Assembly (NCBI GenBank): GCA_035285585.1
Contig: JAYKGU010000189.1
Coordinates: forward strand, 1-53,356
Direction: 5' to 3'
Source of the DNA: JAYKGU01 sp035285585
Lineage (GTDB): Bacteria; Cyanobacteriota; Cyanobacteriia; CAKZMO01
Length of the DNA: 53,356 nucleotides
The translations under genes and the position numbers were made by a program. Every line of letters begins with the position of its first letter. Within the stretch, counting starts at the first letter, position 1. Below, piece by piece: positions 1 to 7,226 of the stretch. Below the pieces are notes generated by a model. It searched no databases. It was not told the DNA's origin and saw only the letters and a program-made list of their open reading frames with translations.

Positions 1-1162
1 GGTCGCGTCCTCCGTGTCCCGGATCGATGACGATCACCGTACGGGTTGCGGGAATACGGGGCAGTTCAGGGGCAGGGGCGGGTTGGCGGGGCGGCACGCT
101 GGGAGGCAGCGAAGGCGCATCGGGCTGTGGAGTATTACTTCCTGAATCCCCAGCTTCGGTGACGGCAACTTCCAGAATATTGGCATCCAGGTTGTAGAGG
201 CGGAGACGCTGTTTGAGCACTTCAGCATCCGTGCGATCGCGGAATAGCCCCGCCTGCATCATGACTGCGCCATTAATCGTGGTGCGAAACGCATCTGGCA
301 CCACGGCTCGCACCCGGCTTTGAACGGAGGAGTTGCTAGCCGGTACCACGACCCGATAGCTAAATCCCAGGCGAGAGGCGTACTCTGACGGGGGCGGCGG
401 TGGGCCATCGAAATTTGGGGAAACGGGGGTGGGGCCAGGAGTCGGCCTGGGGGCTGGGCTGGGGCTGGGTGCAGGGGTTGGCGTAGAGCGGGGGGCATCC
501 GCCGGGGGAGCGAGGGGTTGTGTGGGCACCACGGGCGCTGGGGAACGGGGCACCAGGGGCGTGGGCTGGGGAGTTGGAATGATGGGGGTGGGATTGGGGG
601 ACGGAGCGGCAGCGACCAGGGTTTCCAGGGGTTGGTCGTGGGTGAGGTAGTAGTGCCCCAGGGTTTGGCCGTTATAAACCCGTTTGGTAAGCCGCCAGCC
701 CGAATTCAGCTCAATTTCTACCATTTCTCCATTGGTAACGGTGGCTCGGCCCACCTCGATTGGCGGTTCGCTGCGATTGGTATTGGAGCTGGCCACCAGC
801 CGCAGGGTGTTGCCGCTGGGCACGATGCGCAGGCTGTAGCGCCAGCCCAAATCTTCGCCGCCTACCCGCAGGGAATAGCCGTTGCTGTCGGTGCCGCGAC
901 CGCAGATGCCCGTGAAGTCAAATTCTAGAAGCAGGGGATCGACTGCGTCGCCGTCTTCTCGCCAACAGGGACGGCGATCGCTCAACTGCTCCAAAATCAG
1001 CAATTGGTGAGATCGGGTACCCACCGGAGAGGCGATGGCGATCACCCGATCCGGGTTCAGATCCTGTTGCCCGAATGTGGCGGCAGCCACGGCAGACGCG
1101 CTAATTCCCTGGGTTCCCAGCCCAAAGGCGGTAAGAAGTGCGAGCTTGAGTAATGAGTTCAT
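1..1162 (-). CDS. Secreted DUF3747 / N-acetylmuramoyl-L-alanine amidase (5' part, runs off left edge)
   Basis: Reading leftward from ATG 1160-1162, the protein starts with a signal peptide (MNSLLKLALLTAFGLG, ending near AVAAA). A cyanobacterial DUF3747 module follows, beginning FGQQDLNPDRVIAIASP, with a cysteine pair. A proline-rich linker of about 80 residues comes next, then a SPOR-like stretch (YRVVVPASNSS, VMMQAGLFRDRTDAEVLKQR). The last visible residues are VIVIDPGHGGRD, the zinc-binding start of an Amidase_3 catalytic domain, so the enzyme probably cleaves the peptide stem from glycan in the periplasmic cell wall. The catalytic domain lies outside the window. 387 codons are visible with no internal stop. 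A CRP-type palindrome lies about 70 bases upstream. Domain calls come from recognised motifs; the substrate is inferred. Confidence 0.85.
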   Translation of the reverse strand, partial: MNSLLKLALLTAFGLGTQGISASAVAAATFGQQDLNPDRVIAIASPVGTRSHQLLILEQLSDRRPCWREDGDAVDPLLLEFDFTGICGRGTDSNGYSLRVGGEDLGWRYSLRIVPSGNTLRLVASSNTNRSEPPIEVGRATVTNGEMVEIELNSGWRLTKRVYNGQTLGHYYLTHDQPLETLVAAAPSPNPTPIIPTPQPTPLVPRSPAPVVPTQPLAPPADAPRSTPTPAPSPSPAPRPTPGPTPVSPNFDGPPPPPSEYASRLGFSYRVVVPASNSSVQSRVRAVVPDAFRTTINGAVMMQAGLFRDRTDAEVLKQRLRLYNLDANILEVAVTEAGDSGSNTPQPDAPSLPPSVPPRQPAPAPELPRIPATRTVIVIDPGHGGRD

Positions 1163-1229
1163 GGTTGCCTATCCCTGCTGTATGACTGGTGTTTGCGTAA
1201 ATTTGTCAGTGATTTGGAACGTGGTCAAG

Positions 1230-1245
1230 TGTGATAGATATCACA
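1230..1245. promoter_or_regulatory. CRP/SyCRP1-type operator
   Basis: The sequence TGTGATAGATATCACA matches the cAMP receptor protein consensus TGTGA-N6-TCACA exactly, with arms extended to seven bases (TGTGATA/TATCACA). It is centred about 76 bases upstream of the amidase start at 1162, in the spacer between that gene and the 3' end of the subtilase gene. Cyanobacterial SyCRP1 uses the same half-sites. The match is seen directly; binding is inferred. Confidence 0.6.
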
Positions 1246-1440
1246 ATTTCCCCTGGATTTGGGGACGCTTCCCGTCGGGACGGGTTGCCGATGGCCGTCC
1301 ACCGATGTAATTGGCACAGCTCGATATCAACCGTTGGTTGAGCTATGGGTTGAGTAGATGCCCTGTAGAATGCACGGGTGAGTTGCAGGGGGACTGTCGG
1401 CACGACTCGTCGCAACTGCCCCCGTATCCGGCAGAACCGT

Positions 1441-4400
1441 TCAAAGGTTTACAAAATCAGCCGCACTGAGGTCGTCGGCCTGAATGCGATCCAGCCGAAC
1501 CAGGGCCGTATTGTCCAGGCTGATCAGGGTGTGGCGACCGGTCTGCTGGATGGACAGATCCGCGAAGCGGATTCCCTTCAGGCCCATCCGGTCCTGACCC
1601 AGGTCGAAGTCCAGGATGTGATCGCGCCCTCGCTTGGCCTGCAGGACAAACTGGTCGCGACCCTGGCCGCCACGCAGGAGGTCACGCCCCTTGGCCCCGT
1701 CGAGGCGGTCATCCCCGTCGCCACCCGTGAGTGTGTCCCTACCGCCGCCGCCCACCAGGGTGTCATCGCCATCGCCCCCGGTGAGGGTGTCCCGGCCACC
1801 GCCGCCATTCAGCCAGTCGGCCCCGGCCTCACCCAGCAGCGTGTCTTTCCCGCCGTTGCCGATGAGGGTGTCGTTGCCGCCCAGCCCGGTGAGGCGATCG
1901 CCACCGCCCTGACCCACCAGAAAGTCGTCCCCCTCGGTGCCCAGCAGGTCGTCTGCGTCTGCGGTACCGGTCAGGGTCACGCCGAGGGTGTCCGTTCCCG
2001 ATGCGGCCATCACCGCCAGGGTGTAGCCGCCCTGACTGCCCACCGTGGCCCCCAGCCCCGTGACTGGGTCGTAGGCACCCGATCCGGCTCCGCTCACCCC
2101 AATGTAGTAGTTGCTACCCGCGTTCACGGTGACCTGTAGGCCACTGCCACGAGTGATCGCATTTTCGTCATCGTTGGCCACCAGTTCCTGGCCTGCGGCG
2201 TCAAACACCCGCAAGTAGGTGTCGGCGCTGAACGCCTCGGCGGCCAGGGTGCGTACGGTGACCACCCCGCTGGCGGTGGGGGTGAGGCGATACAGATCAA
2301 CATCGGTGCCGCCCAGAATGAAGCCCTGGTCTTCGCCGAGGGTGCCTGTGGTGATGGAGCCAATGGTCACTTCCTGAACTGCGGCGCTGCCCAGGGTGTT
2401 GTCCGTCAGATTTGTAACCGATTCAGCACTCTGCAGGCGGCTGGTGATTCGGTAGTCACCCGTATCGCCTGCGGCCCCGCTGCCCGCCTGGGACAGGTCA
2501 AAGCCGCGATTGCCATAGCCAGCGATCGCCACGTAATAGGAAGTATTGGCCTGAATCTGGAACTGCAGTTGGGGGTCTGCGCCGTCCACATCGTCCACCT
2601 GGCCCAGTAACTGCCCCGTCCCGTCAAACAGGAAGGCAGCGGCATCCACCCGGTTGGTGAGGGACGCATCGCCATAGGAGTCGAGGTCGATGTCCAGGAT
2701 GCCAGCGGTGGGGGCAGAGACCCGGAACACATCCACATCGCGATCGCCCACGGTGACTGTTGCCCCTGTGCGGCTATGGCGATCGCTACCAATGCTTTCC
2801 AGACGGGCAATCCCATCCAGGGGCAGGGCTGGGAGCAAACTGGCCTGGGCGAGGGTGCCGTTCTGGTCGTTGCTGGCAAAGGCGATCGCCAGGTCATAGC
2901 GGCCAGACTCAGCGGCCAGGGGACGGCTGGTCAGGGTATTGGGGGCATAGGTGCGGTTGGACTGGCCCGACACGGCGATGTAGTAGGTTTCTCCCTGGTT
3001 GGCGGCAACCTCCAGGAAGCTGTCGCTGGTGTGGCCTTCCCAGGTGGTCGGATCAGCCGGATTGCGGTAGACCTGGCCAGAGACCGTGGCAAATTCGGTG
3101 CGATCGCCCAGACCGTTTACCGCCAGCCCGTCGTTGTTAAAACCAACCTCCTGGCCGCTGGCGTTGAAAACCCGCAGGTAGGAGTCGACAAACTGGCCAC
3201 TGGCGTAGGGCGTATCGATGTCTAGCAGCAGTCTGCCGCTACTGGGAGCCTGTACCCGATAGATGTCTACATCTGCCAACTGCACGGGGGTGGTGCCGTC
3301 CTGGCCGATCACGCCACTCAGGCGCTGCGGTTCTGACTCACTCCCCGGGGTGATGGCCGTAGCTCCGGTCAAGACACCATCGGCGTCACTTCCCTGGGTG
3401 CTGAAGCGCAGGCGATAGGCCCCCATCGCCCCGGCCACCCCGCTGCCCGTGGTGGGGCTGTAGGTGCGGTTGGGGTCACCGCTCACCCCGGCGTAGTAGG
3501 TGCCTGGCGTCAGGGCAATGGTGAGCTGGGAAAAGCCCCCCGCCCCGGATTCATCATCCGCCGCCAGCTCCTGCCCGCTGGCGTTGAAGAGCCGCAGGTA
3601 GGTGTCTACATCCTGGGGCTGGGTGGGATCGGCCTCCAGGGTGAGGGTGACGGGGCCGGAGGTGGTGACCTGGAATCGGTAGAGATCCACATCGCTGGCT
3701 CCGACCGCAACGCCCCCATCGCTGCCCAAACTGGCCCCAGTGGGGACAGTCAGGTTTGAGATTGAAGTTGCGGTGGTGAGGGTGCGGTTGGCGTCATTGG
3801 ACTGGCTAATCGGGCCGGGGGTAGTTTGCGACAACCGCCGCTGCACCTCGGCGATCGCCCCATACACATCCAGCCGGGGGTAGCTGAGGTTGGTGTTGCG
3901 CACATTGTCATCTTCGTCGTCGCCGTCGTACACCGGGTCGGCGGTGCTCTGGAGAATGTCTACCACCTCATCGGGGGAGAGCCGACGCTTGCCAAACTGG
4001 AGGGCTGCCTCCTGCATCAGGGCCACCGTCCCCGCCACCATGGGCGAGGCCATGCTGGTGCCCGCCATGTTTCGGGTTTTGCCTCCTGGTACGGTGCTGC
4101 GGATAAAGGCTCCGGGGGCAAACAGGGTATTGGGAGCACTGAGTCTCTGGCTGAAGCTGGCGATGCGATCGCTTCCCGTGGTGTAATCGACTGCCCCGTC
4201 GTTAAAGTAGACATTTCGCTGCACGCCATCCTGCCAGACCGCCCCCACCGAGAGGGTGCTGAAGATGGCGGGTTCGGCGACGTTGGGATACTCGTTGTTT
4301 TTATAGAAATTGCCAGCGGCGGCCACCACCGTCACCCCTGCTGCCTCCAGACGCTGCACATCGTCATAGAGAATGCTGCTGCTGGCCTGCGGAACGGAGG

Positions 4401-5523
4401 AGAAGAAACCGTTCCCCAGGGACAGGTTGACAGCCACAATGTTGTAGCGATCGCGATTGGCTGCTACCCATTCCAAAGCGTCTTCGATGCGGCGGTTGGA
4501 GGCATAGCCGTTCTGGAACACCTGGAGACCGATCAGGTTCACATCCGGGGCAACGCCGATATTTTCATCCCGTGCGCCGATGGTGCCCGCCACATGGGTG
4601 CCGTGCTCCCAGCGGTCTACCGGGTTGCTGCTGCCCGTCACAAAGTCGTAACCGGTAACGTAGCCCGGACTCAGCAAAGGGTGGGTCTGGTCCAGCCCGG
4701 TGTCAATCACCACGACGCTCACGCCGCTGCCATCAATGCCTGCAAACTGGGGATCGTTGCGCAGCTGGGTGAGGCCAATCAGGTCAAAGGCGGGGTTTAG
4801 CCCAGGGGTGGCCTGCTCCAGGAGAATATCTTCCCCATCCAGGGCCAGCACCACCGTGTCGTCTTCGTAGCGCAGGGACTGCAGGGTCGGCTCATCCAGC
4901 AAGGCTCCCTGGGCCACCAGGGAGAAAATCGCGCCTTCATCACCGGGGGTATCCGTCTGGTTCAAACGAACGTCAACAGCGTGGCCAATCTCCTCCAGCA
5001 GCACCGCCGTGACGGCATCCAGGCCAGCGTCCGTGTTCCCGTGCTGCAGCAAAAATTCCGCAGACAGGTAGACGCGATCGCGCCCAGCGGCAAAGGCCCC
5101 GTAAGCTCCATTGAGATCAGAGGCAGAGCGAATTTCCAGAGCAGGCAGCAGGGCGAAGGTGGCGGTGCGCCAGTCATCGGCCAGGGCAATCGACTGGGTT
5201 TGGTCGAAGCGATCGCCAAAGGCAATTGCCAACTGTTGAACGAAGGATTCTCCCTGGGCCAGGTCTGTGAGGTAGTCCTGCGCCTGCTGGAGGGCAGCAT
5301 TGAGCGTGGCGGCAACCGTCTGCCCAAACAGGTCGTCCCCTGCGGCTGGCTCCGAGTGGGCAACCTGTTCGTCTATTAACGAGAGAGCGAATCCCTCAAG
5401 TTTCTGAGATCCAGAATGATGGATAGATGGACTGATGAATGGACCGATGGGCTGAAATAACAAATCAGGCCAGACCGGCTCGTTCCAGATGGGCAGATCG
5501 CCCCAAAGCTGTCGCGTTGGCAT
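1441..5523 (-). CDS. Secreted subtilase (S8) with PPC domains and C-terminal RTX calcium-binding repeats
   Basis: A 1360-residue serine protease. The triad is visible: Asp274 (VVIDTGLD), His307 (HGTHVAG) and Ser490 (GTSMASPMVAG), with oxyanion Asn405 (AAAGN). Residues about 150-190 hold a LLEEIGHAVD segment resembling a degenerate HExxH zinc motif. After the catalytic domain come several bacterial pre-peptidase C-terminal modules, each with DVDLYRF-like and DTYLRVFN-like cores. About nine GGxGxD nonapeptides of the RTX/hemolysin type follow, then a terminal DFxxGxD module. There is no classical signal peptide; RTX tails usually go with type I secretion, so export is inferred to be C-terminal. 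The N-terminal coding region (residues about 24-36) overlaps a degenerate GATGGA-like tandem run, so the true start could be further in. Targets are unknown. Confidence 0.88.
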   Translation of the reverse strand: MPTRQLWGDLPIWNEPVWPDLLFQPIGPFISPSIHHSGSQKLEGFALSLIDEQVAHSEPAAGDDLFGQTVAATLNAALQQAQDYLTDLAQGESFVQQLAIAFGDRFDQTQSIALADDWRTATFALLPALEIRSASDLNGAYGAFAAGRDRVYLSAEFLLQHGNTDAGLDAVTAVLLEEIGHAVDVRLNQTDTPGDEGAIFSLVAQGALLDEPTLQSLRYEDDTVVLALDGEDILLEQATPGLNPAFDLIGLTQLRNDPQFAGIDGSGVSVVVIDTGLDQTHPLLSPGYVTGYDFVTGSSNPVDRWEHGTHVAGTIGARDENIGVAPDVNLIGLQVFQNGYASNRRIEDALEWVAANRDRYNIVAVNLSLGNGFFSSVPQASSSILYDDVQRLEAAGVTVVAAAGNFYKNNEYPNVAEPAIFSTLSVGAVWQDGVQRNVYFNDGAVDYTTGSDRIASFSQRLSAPNTLFAPGAFIRSTVPGGKTRNMAGTSMASPMVAGTVALMQEAALQFGKRRLSPDEVVDILQSTADPVYDGDDEDDNVRNTNLSYPRLDVYGAIAEVQRRLSQTTPGPISQSNDANRTLTTATSISNLTVPTGASLGSDGGVAVGASDVDLYRFQVTTSGPVTLTLEADPTQPQDVDTYLRLFNASGQELAADDESGAGGFSQLTIALTPGTYYAGVSGDPNRTYSPTTGSGVAGAMGAYRLRFSTQGSDADGVLTGATAITPGSESEPQRLSGVIGQDGTTPVQLADVDIYRVQAPSSGRLLLDIDTPYASGQFVDSYLRVFNASGQEVGFNNDGLAVNGLGDRTEFATVSGQVYRNPADPTTWEGHTSDSFLEVAANQGETYYIAVSGQSNRTYAPNTLTSRPLAAESGRYDLAIAFASNDQNGTLAQASLLPALPLDGIARLESIGSDRHSRTGATVTVGDRDVDVFRVSAPTAGILDIDLDSYGDASLTNRVDAAAFLFDGTGQLLGQVDDVDGADPQLQFQIQANTSYYVAIAGYGNRGFDLSQAGSGAAGDTGDYRITSRLQSAESVTNLTDNTLGSAAVQEVTIGSITTGTLGEDQGFILGGTDVDLYRLTPTASGVVTVRTLAAEAFSADTYLRVFDAAGQELVANDDENAITRGSGLQVTVNAGSNYYIGVSGAGSGAYDPVTGLGATVGSQGGYTLAVMAASGTDTLGVTLTGTADADDLLGTEGDDFLVGQGGGDRLTGLGGNDTLIGNGGKDTLLGEAGADWLNGGGGRDTLTGGDGDDTLVGGGGRDTLTGGDGDDRLDGAKGRDLLRGGQGRDQFVLQAKRGRDHILDFDLGQDRMGLKGIRFADLSIQQTGRHTLISLDNTALVRLDRIQADDLSAADFVNL
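5418..5451. repeat. Degenerate GATGGA-type tandem repeat inside the subtilase 5' end
   Basis: About four degenerate eight-base units (GATGGATA, GATGGACT, GATGAATG, GACCGATG) resemble the short tandem repeats seen between cyanobacterial genes. Here they are read as residues about 24-36 of the subtilase (PIGPFISPSIHH). Either the repeat has been taken into the coding region or translation begins downstream. Confidence 0.45.
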
Positions 5524-5752
5524 CCCGCGTTCCTTAACCGCTCGATACCGTGATTCTGTCCGAGGGAGGATTTGGGCAGGCGTGCAATCGTTTGAGTTTT
5601 CGAATTGTGACAGTCAAGGTGCGCATCTAACGGCGGTCAGGAAGGGGCTTAATCCTTGATGGGGTAATCGGATCAGGCCGCACACCCTGTCCCTAGCAGG
5701 CTGGCGGGTTTTGGGACGATTGCCGAGCCGTCCTGCGATCGCCGCAAATCCG

Positions 5753-5784
5753 CATCATCTGATGATGGCGGTACTGGCTATAAT
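5753..5784 (+). promoter_or_regulatory. Candidate promoter with overlapping dyad operator of the BlaI-M56 operon
   Basis: A perfect 15-base palindrome CATCATCTGATGATG (5753-5767) lies where the -35 element would be for a consensus TATAAT at 5779-5784. BlaI-family repressors bind dyads over their own promoters, so autoregulation is plausible. The leader to the start at 5965 would be long, about 175 bases. The palindrome and -10 box are seen; the function is inferred. Confidence 0.45.
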
Positions 5785-5910
5785 CAAAGCTATTTCAGAG
5801 CTACGCCTGATTTAAGTTATCTCAAAACCTTTCGCGCTGGCTTCCAGCCTGCAGCGGCAGTGTGTATGCAAGCAGGATGCTTGCGCGACGGGATGTTCAG
5901 CCCGCGCTTT

Positions 5911-5931
5911 CAAAACTCAAAACTCAAAACT
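5911..5931. repeat. Short tandem heptamer repeat (CAAAACT x3)
   Basis: Three perfect head-to-tail copies of CAAAACT, a short tandemly repeated repetitive sequence of the type common in filamentous cyanobacteria, sit 34 bases before the petR-like start codon. Confidence 0.85.
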
Positions 5932-5964
5932 GAAGTACCGCCTACCCCAAACCATCCCCACACC

Positions 5965-6387
5965 ATGCCCCCCCTCCCCGACTACATTCCTAAACAGTTG
6001 AGCCTGGGAACCCTGGAAGCCGAGATCATGGAGATTCTGTGGGAACTGGGTTCTGCCACCGTCAAAGACATTCACGATCGCATCCTGGCCGATCCCCGCC
6101 GAGATCTGGCCTACGCCTCCATCACCACCGTGCTCAACCGCCTCGCCAAAAAGGGTTGGCTGGTCTGCGATCGCACGGGCAAGGCCTTCCGCTGGCGATC
6201 GCGGGTGTCGCATCACGAGGCCCAGGTGCTGCGGGCACATGAGCAGCTCCAGCAATTTCTGGCGGTGAGCAACCCCGACATCGTGGCCGCCTTTGCTGAC
6301 TGCCTGGACACGCCCACCTGGGAGCAACTGGAAGCGATCGCCCAGCGCATCAAAGCGGCCCGTCAGCAGCGAGAGAGTCAGTCATGA
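5965..6387 (+). CDS. petR: BlaI/MecI/CopY-family repressor, PetR-like
   Basis: A 140-residue winged-helix regulator. Residues about 10-85 carry the BlaI fold: LSLGTLEAEIMEILWELG, TVKDIHDRI, then the recognition region YASITTVLNRLAKKGWL and the wing. ATG 5965 is chosen because an earlier in-frame ATG reads repeat DNA. It overlaps the next gene, an M56 membrane protease, by four bases (ATGA), the usual translationally coupled BlaI-BlaR arrangement. In Synechocystis a BlaI-type PetR and BlaR1-like PetP switch petE/petJ expression with copper. A petE gene lies 40 kb away in this window, so PetR is the favoured reading. The family is certain; the petR assignment is inferred and could instead be another BlaI-type stress regulator. 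Confidence 0.82.
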   Translation: MPPLPDYIPKQLSLGTLEAEIMEILWELGSATVKDIHDRILADPRRDLAYASITTVLNRLAKKGWLVCDRTGKAFRWRSRVSHHEAQVLRAHEQLQQFLAVSNPDIVAAFADCLDTPTWEQLEAIAQRIKAARQQRESQS

Positions 6388-7226
6388 TGCATTTGGGATT
6401 AATGGTGGTAGTGGTGGCGATCGCCTGGGGCATTCGCCAGTGCTGGTGCCCCGCAGGAACCTATGCTCAGCGCTGGCAACAGGCCCAGTTGGCCATGCTG
6501 CTGCCGGGGTTGCTGTTGCTGATGACCGCCCTGGCGATCGCGTGCATGGGTTATGCAGGGCAAATGGTCACCTATTGGGAAGGAATGCTCACCTATGGGG
6601 TCGCCTGGGGTTTTTTGGGGACGGCCCTGGGCTGGCTAGTTGTTCTTGCAGTCAAAAGCTGGCGGTCAGCTCACTGCATCAGAAGCCAACCGCAGCAGAC
6701 TACCGGCGGCTACTCCTATCGCCTGCTAGCCACGGATCTGCCCTACAGCGCTCAAATCGGATTTTGGCAGCCCGACCTGGTGGTGAGCCAGGGGCTGATC
6801 GAGTTGCTGGATGACGCCCATCTCCAGGCGGTGCTGGCCCACGAGGCTGGGCACGGCTATTACCGAGACACTTTCTGGTTCTTCTGGTTGGGATGGCTAC
6901 GACGACTGACCGCCTGGCTGCCCCATTCCCAGCCGCTCTGGCAGGAACTGGTGCTGCTGCGGGAAATTCGGGCCGATCGGTGGGCCACCCAGGCGGTGGA
7001 TTCCCTCACCCTGGCGGAGTCGCTGGTGCAGGTGGCCCAGGCTCCCCTGATGCCGCCCCACCCCGCCGCCGCTGCCTTTAGCTGCTCGGTGGTGGGCGAT
7101 CGCATGGCCGAGCGCATCGACGCCCTGCTCACCGAAGCTCAACCGGAGATTCCGAGCGATCGCCCCCCCTGCCTCTGGCTGCTGGTGGCGGTGCTACCGC
7201 TGCTGCTGGTGCCGTTTCACCACTAG
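6384..7226 (+). CDS. petP: M56-family membrane metallopeptidase, PetP/BlaR1-like
   Basis: A 280-residue protein with N-terminal hydrophobic helices (about 2-18, 36-58, 70-92), a cytoplasmic/peripheral catalytic part and a C-terminal helix (LWLLVAVLPLLLVPF). The zinc motif HEAGH is at residues 153-157, with a likely third ligand Glu194 (REIRADRWA) as in M56/M48 peptidases. There is no extracellular penicillin-binding sensor domain, so it is not a beta-lactam sensor. It is coupled to the BlaI-type gene by a four-base overlap and probably cleaves that repressor. By analogy with PetP the trigger would be copper. Its 3' end overlaps the convergent sulfite reductase stop by three bases. The protease family is seen; the target and signal are inferred. 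Confidence 0.8.
   Translation: MMHLGLMVVVVAIAWGIRQCWCPAGTYAQRWQQAQLAMLLPGLLLLMTALAIACMGYAGQMVTYWEGMLTYGVAWGFLGTALGWLVVLAVKSWRSAHCIRSQPQQTTGGYSYRLLATDLPYSAQIGFWQPDLVVSQGLIELLDDAHLQAVLAHEAGHGYYRDTFWFFWLGWLRRLTAWLPHSQPLWQELVLLREIRADRWATQAVDSLTLAESLVQVAQAPLMPPHPAAAAFSCSVVGDRMAERIDALLTEAQPEIPSDRPPCLWLLVAVLPLLLVPFHH

Larger units (their letters stand above)
5524..5964. other. Intergenic region between subtilase and petR-like gene
   Basis: A 441-base spacer between divergent genes. It holds the dyad and TATAAT promoter at 5753-5784 and a perfect heptamer tandem repeat at 5911-5931. Between them (about 5830-5905) is a segment rich in GCAGG/GCTTGC half-palindromes that looks like a degraded interspersed repeat. 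An open frame upstream of the petR-like start (from 5860) reads this repeat sequence and is not regarded as coding. Confidence 0.6.

Noticed and set aside
3826..4800. Long plus-strand open frame antisense to the subtilase
   Set aside because: A shadow of the GC-rich coding strand; no family features, while the minus frame has the full catalytic triad.
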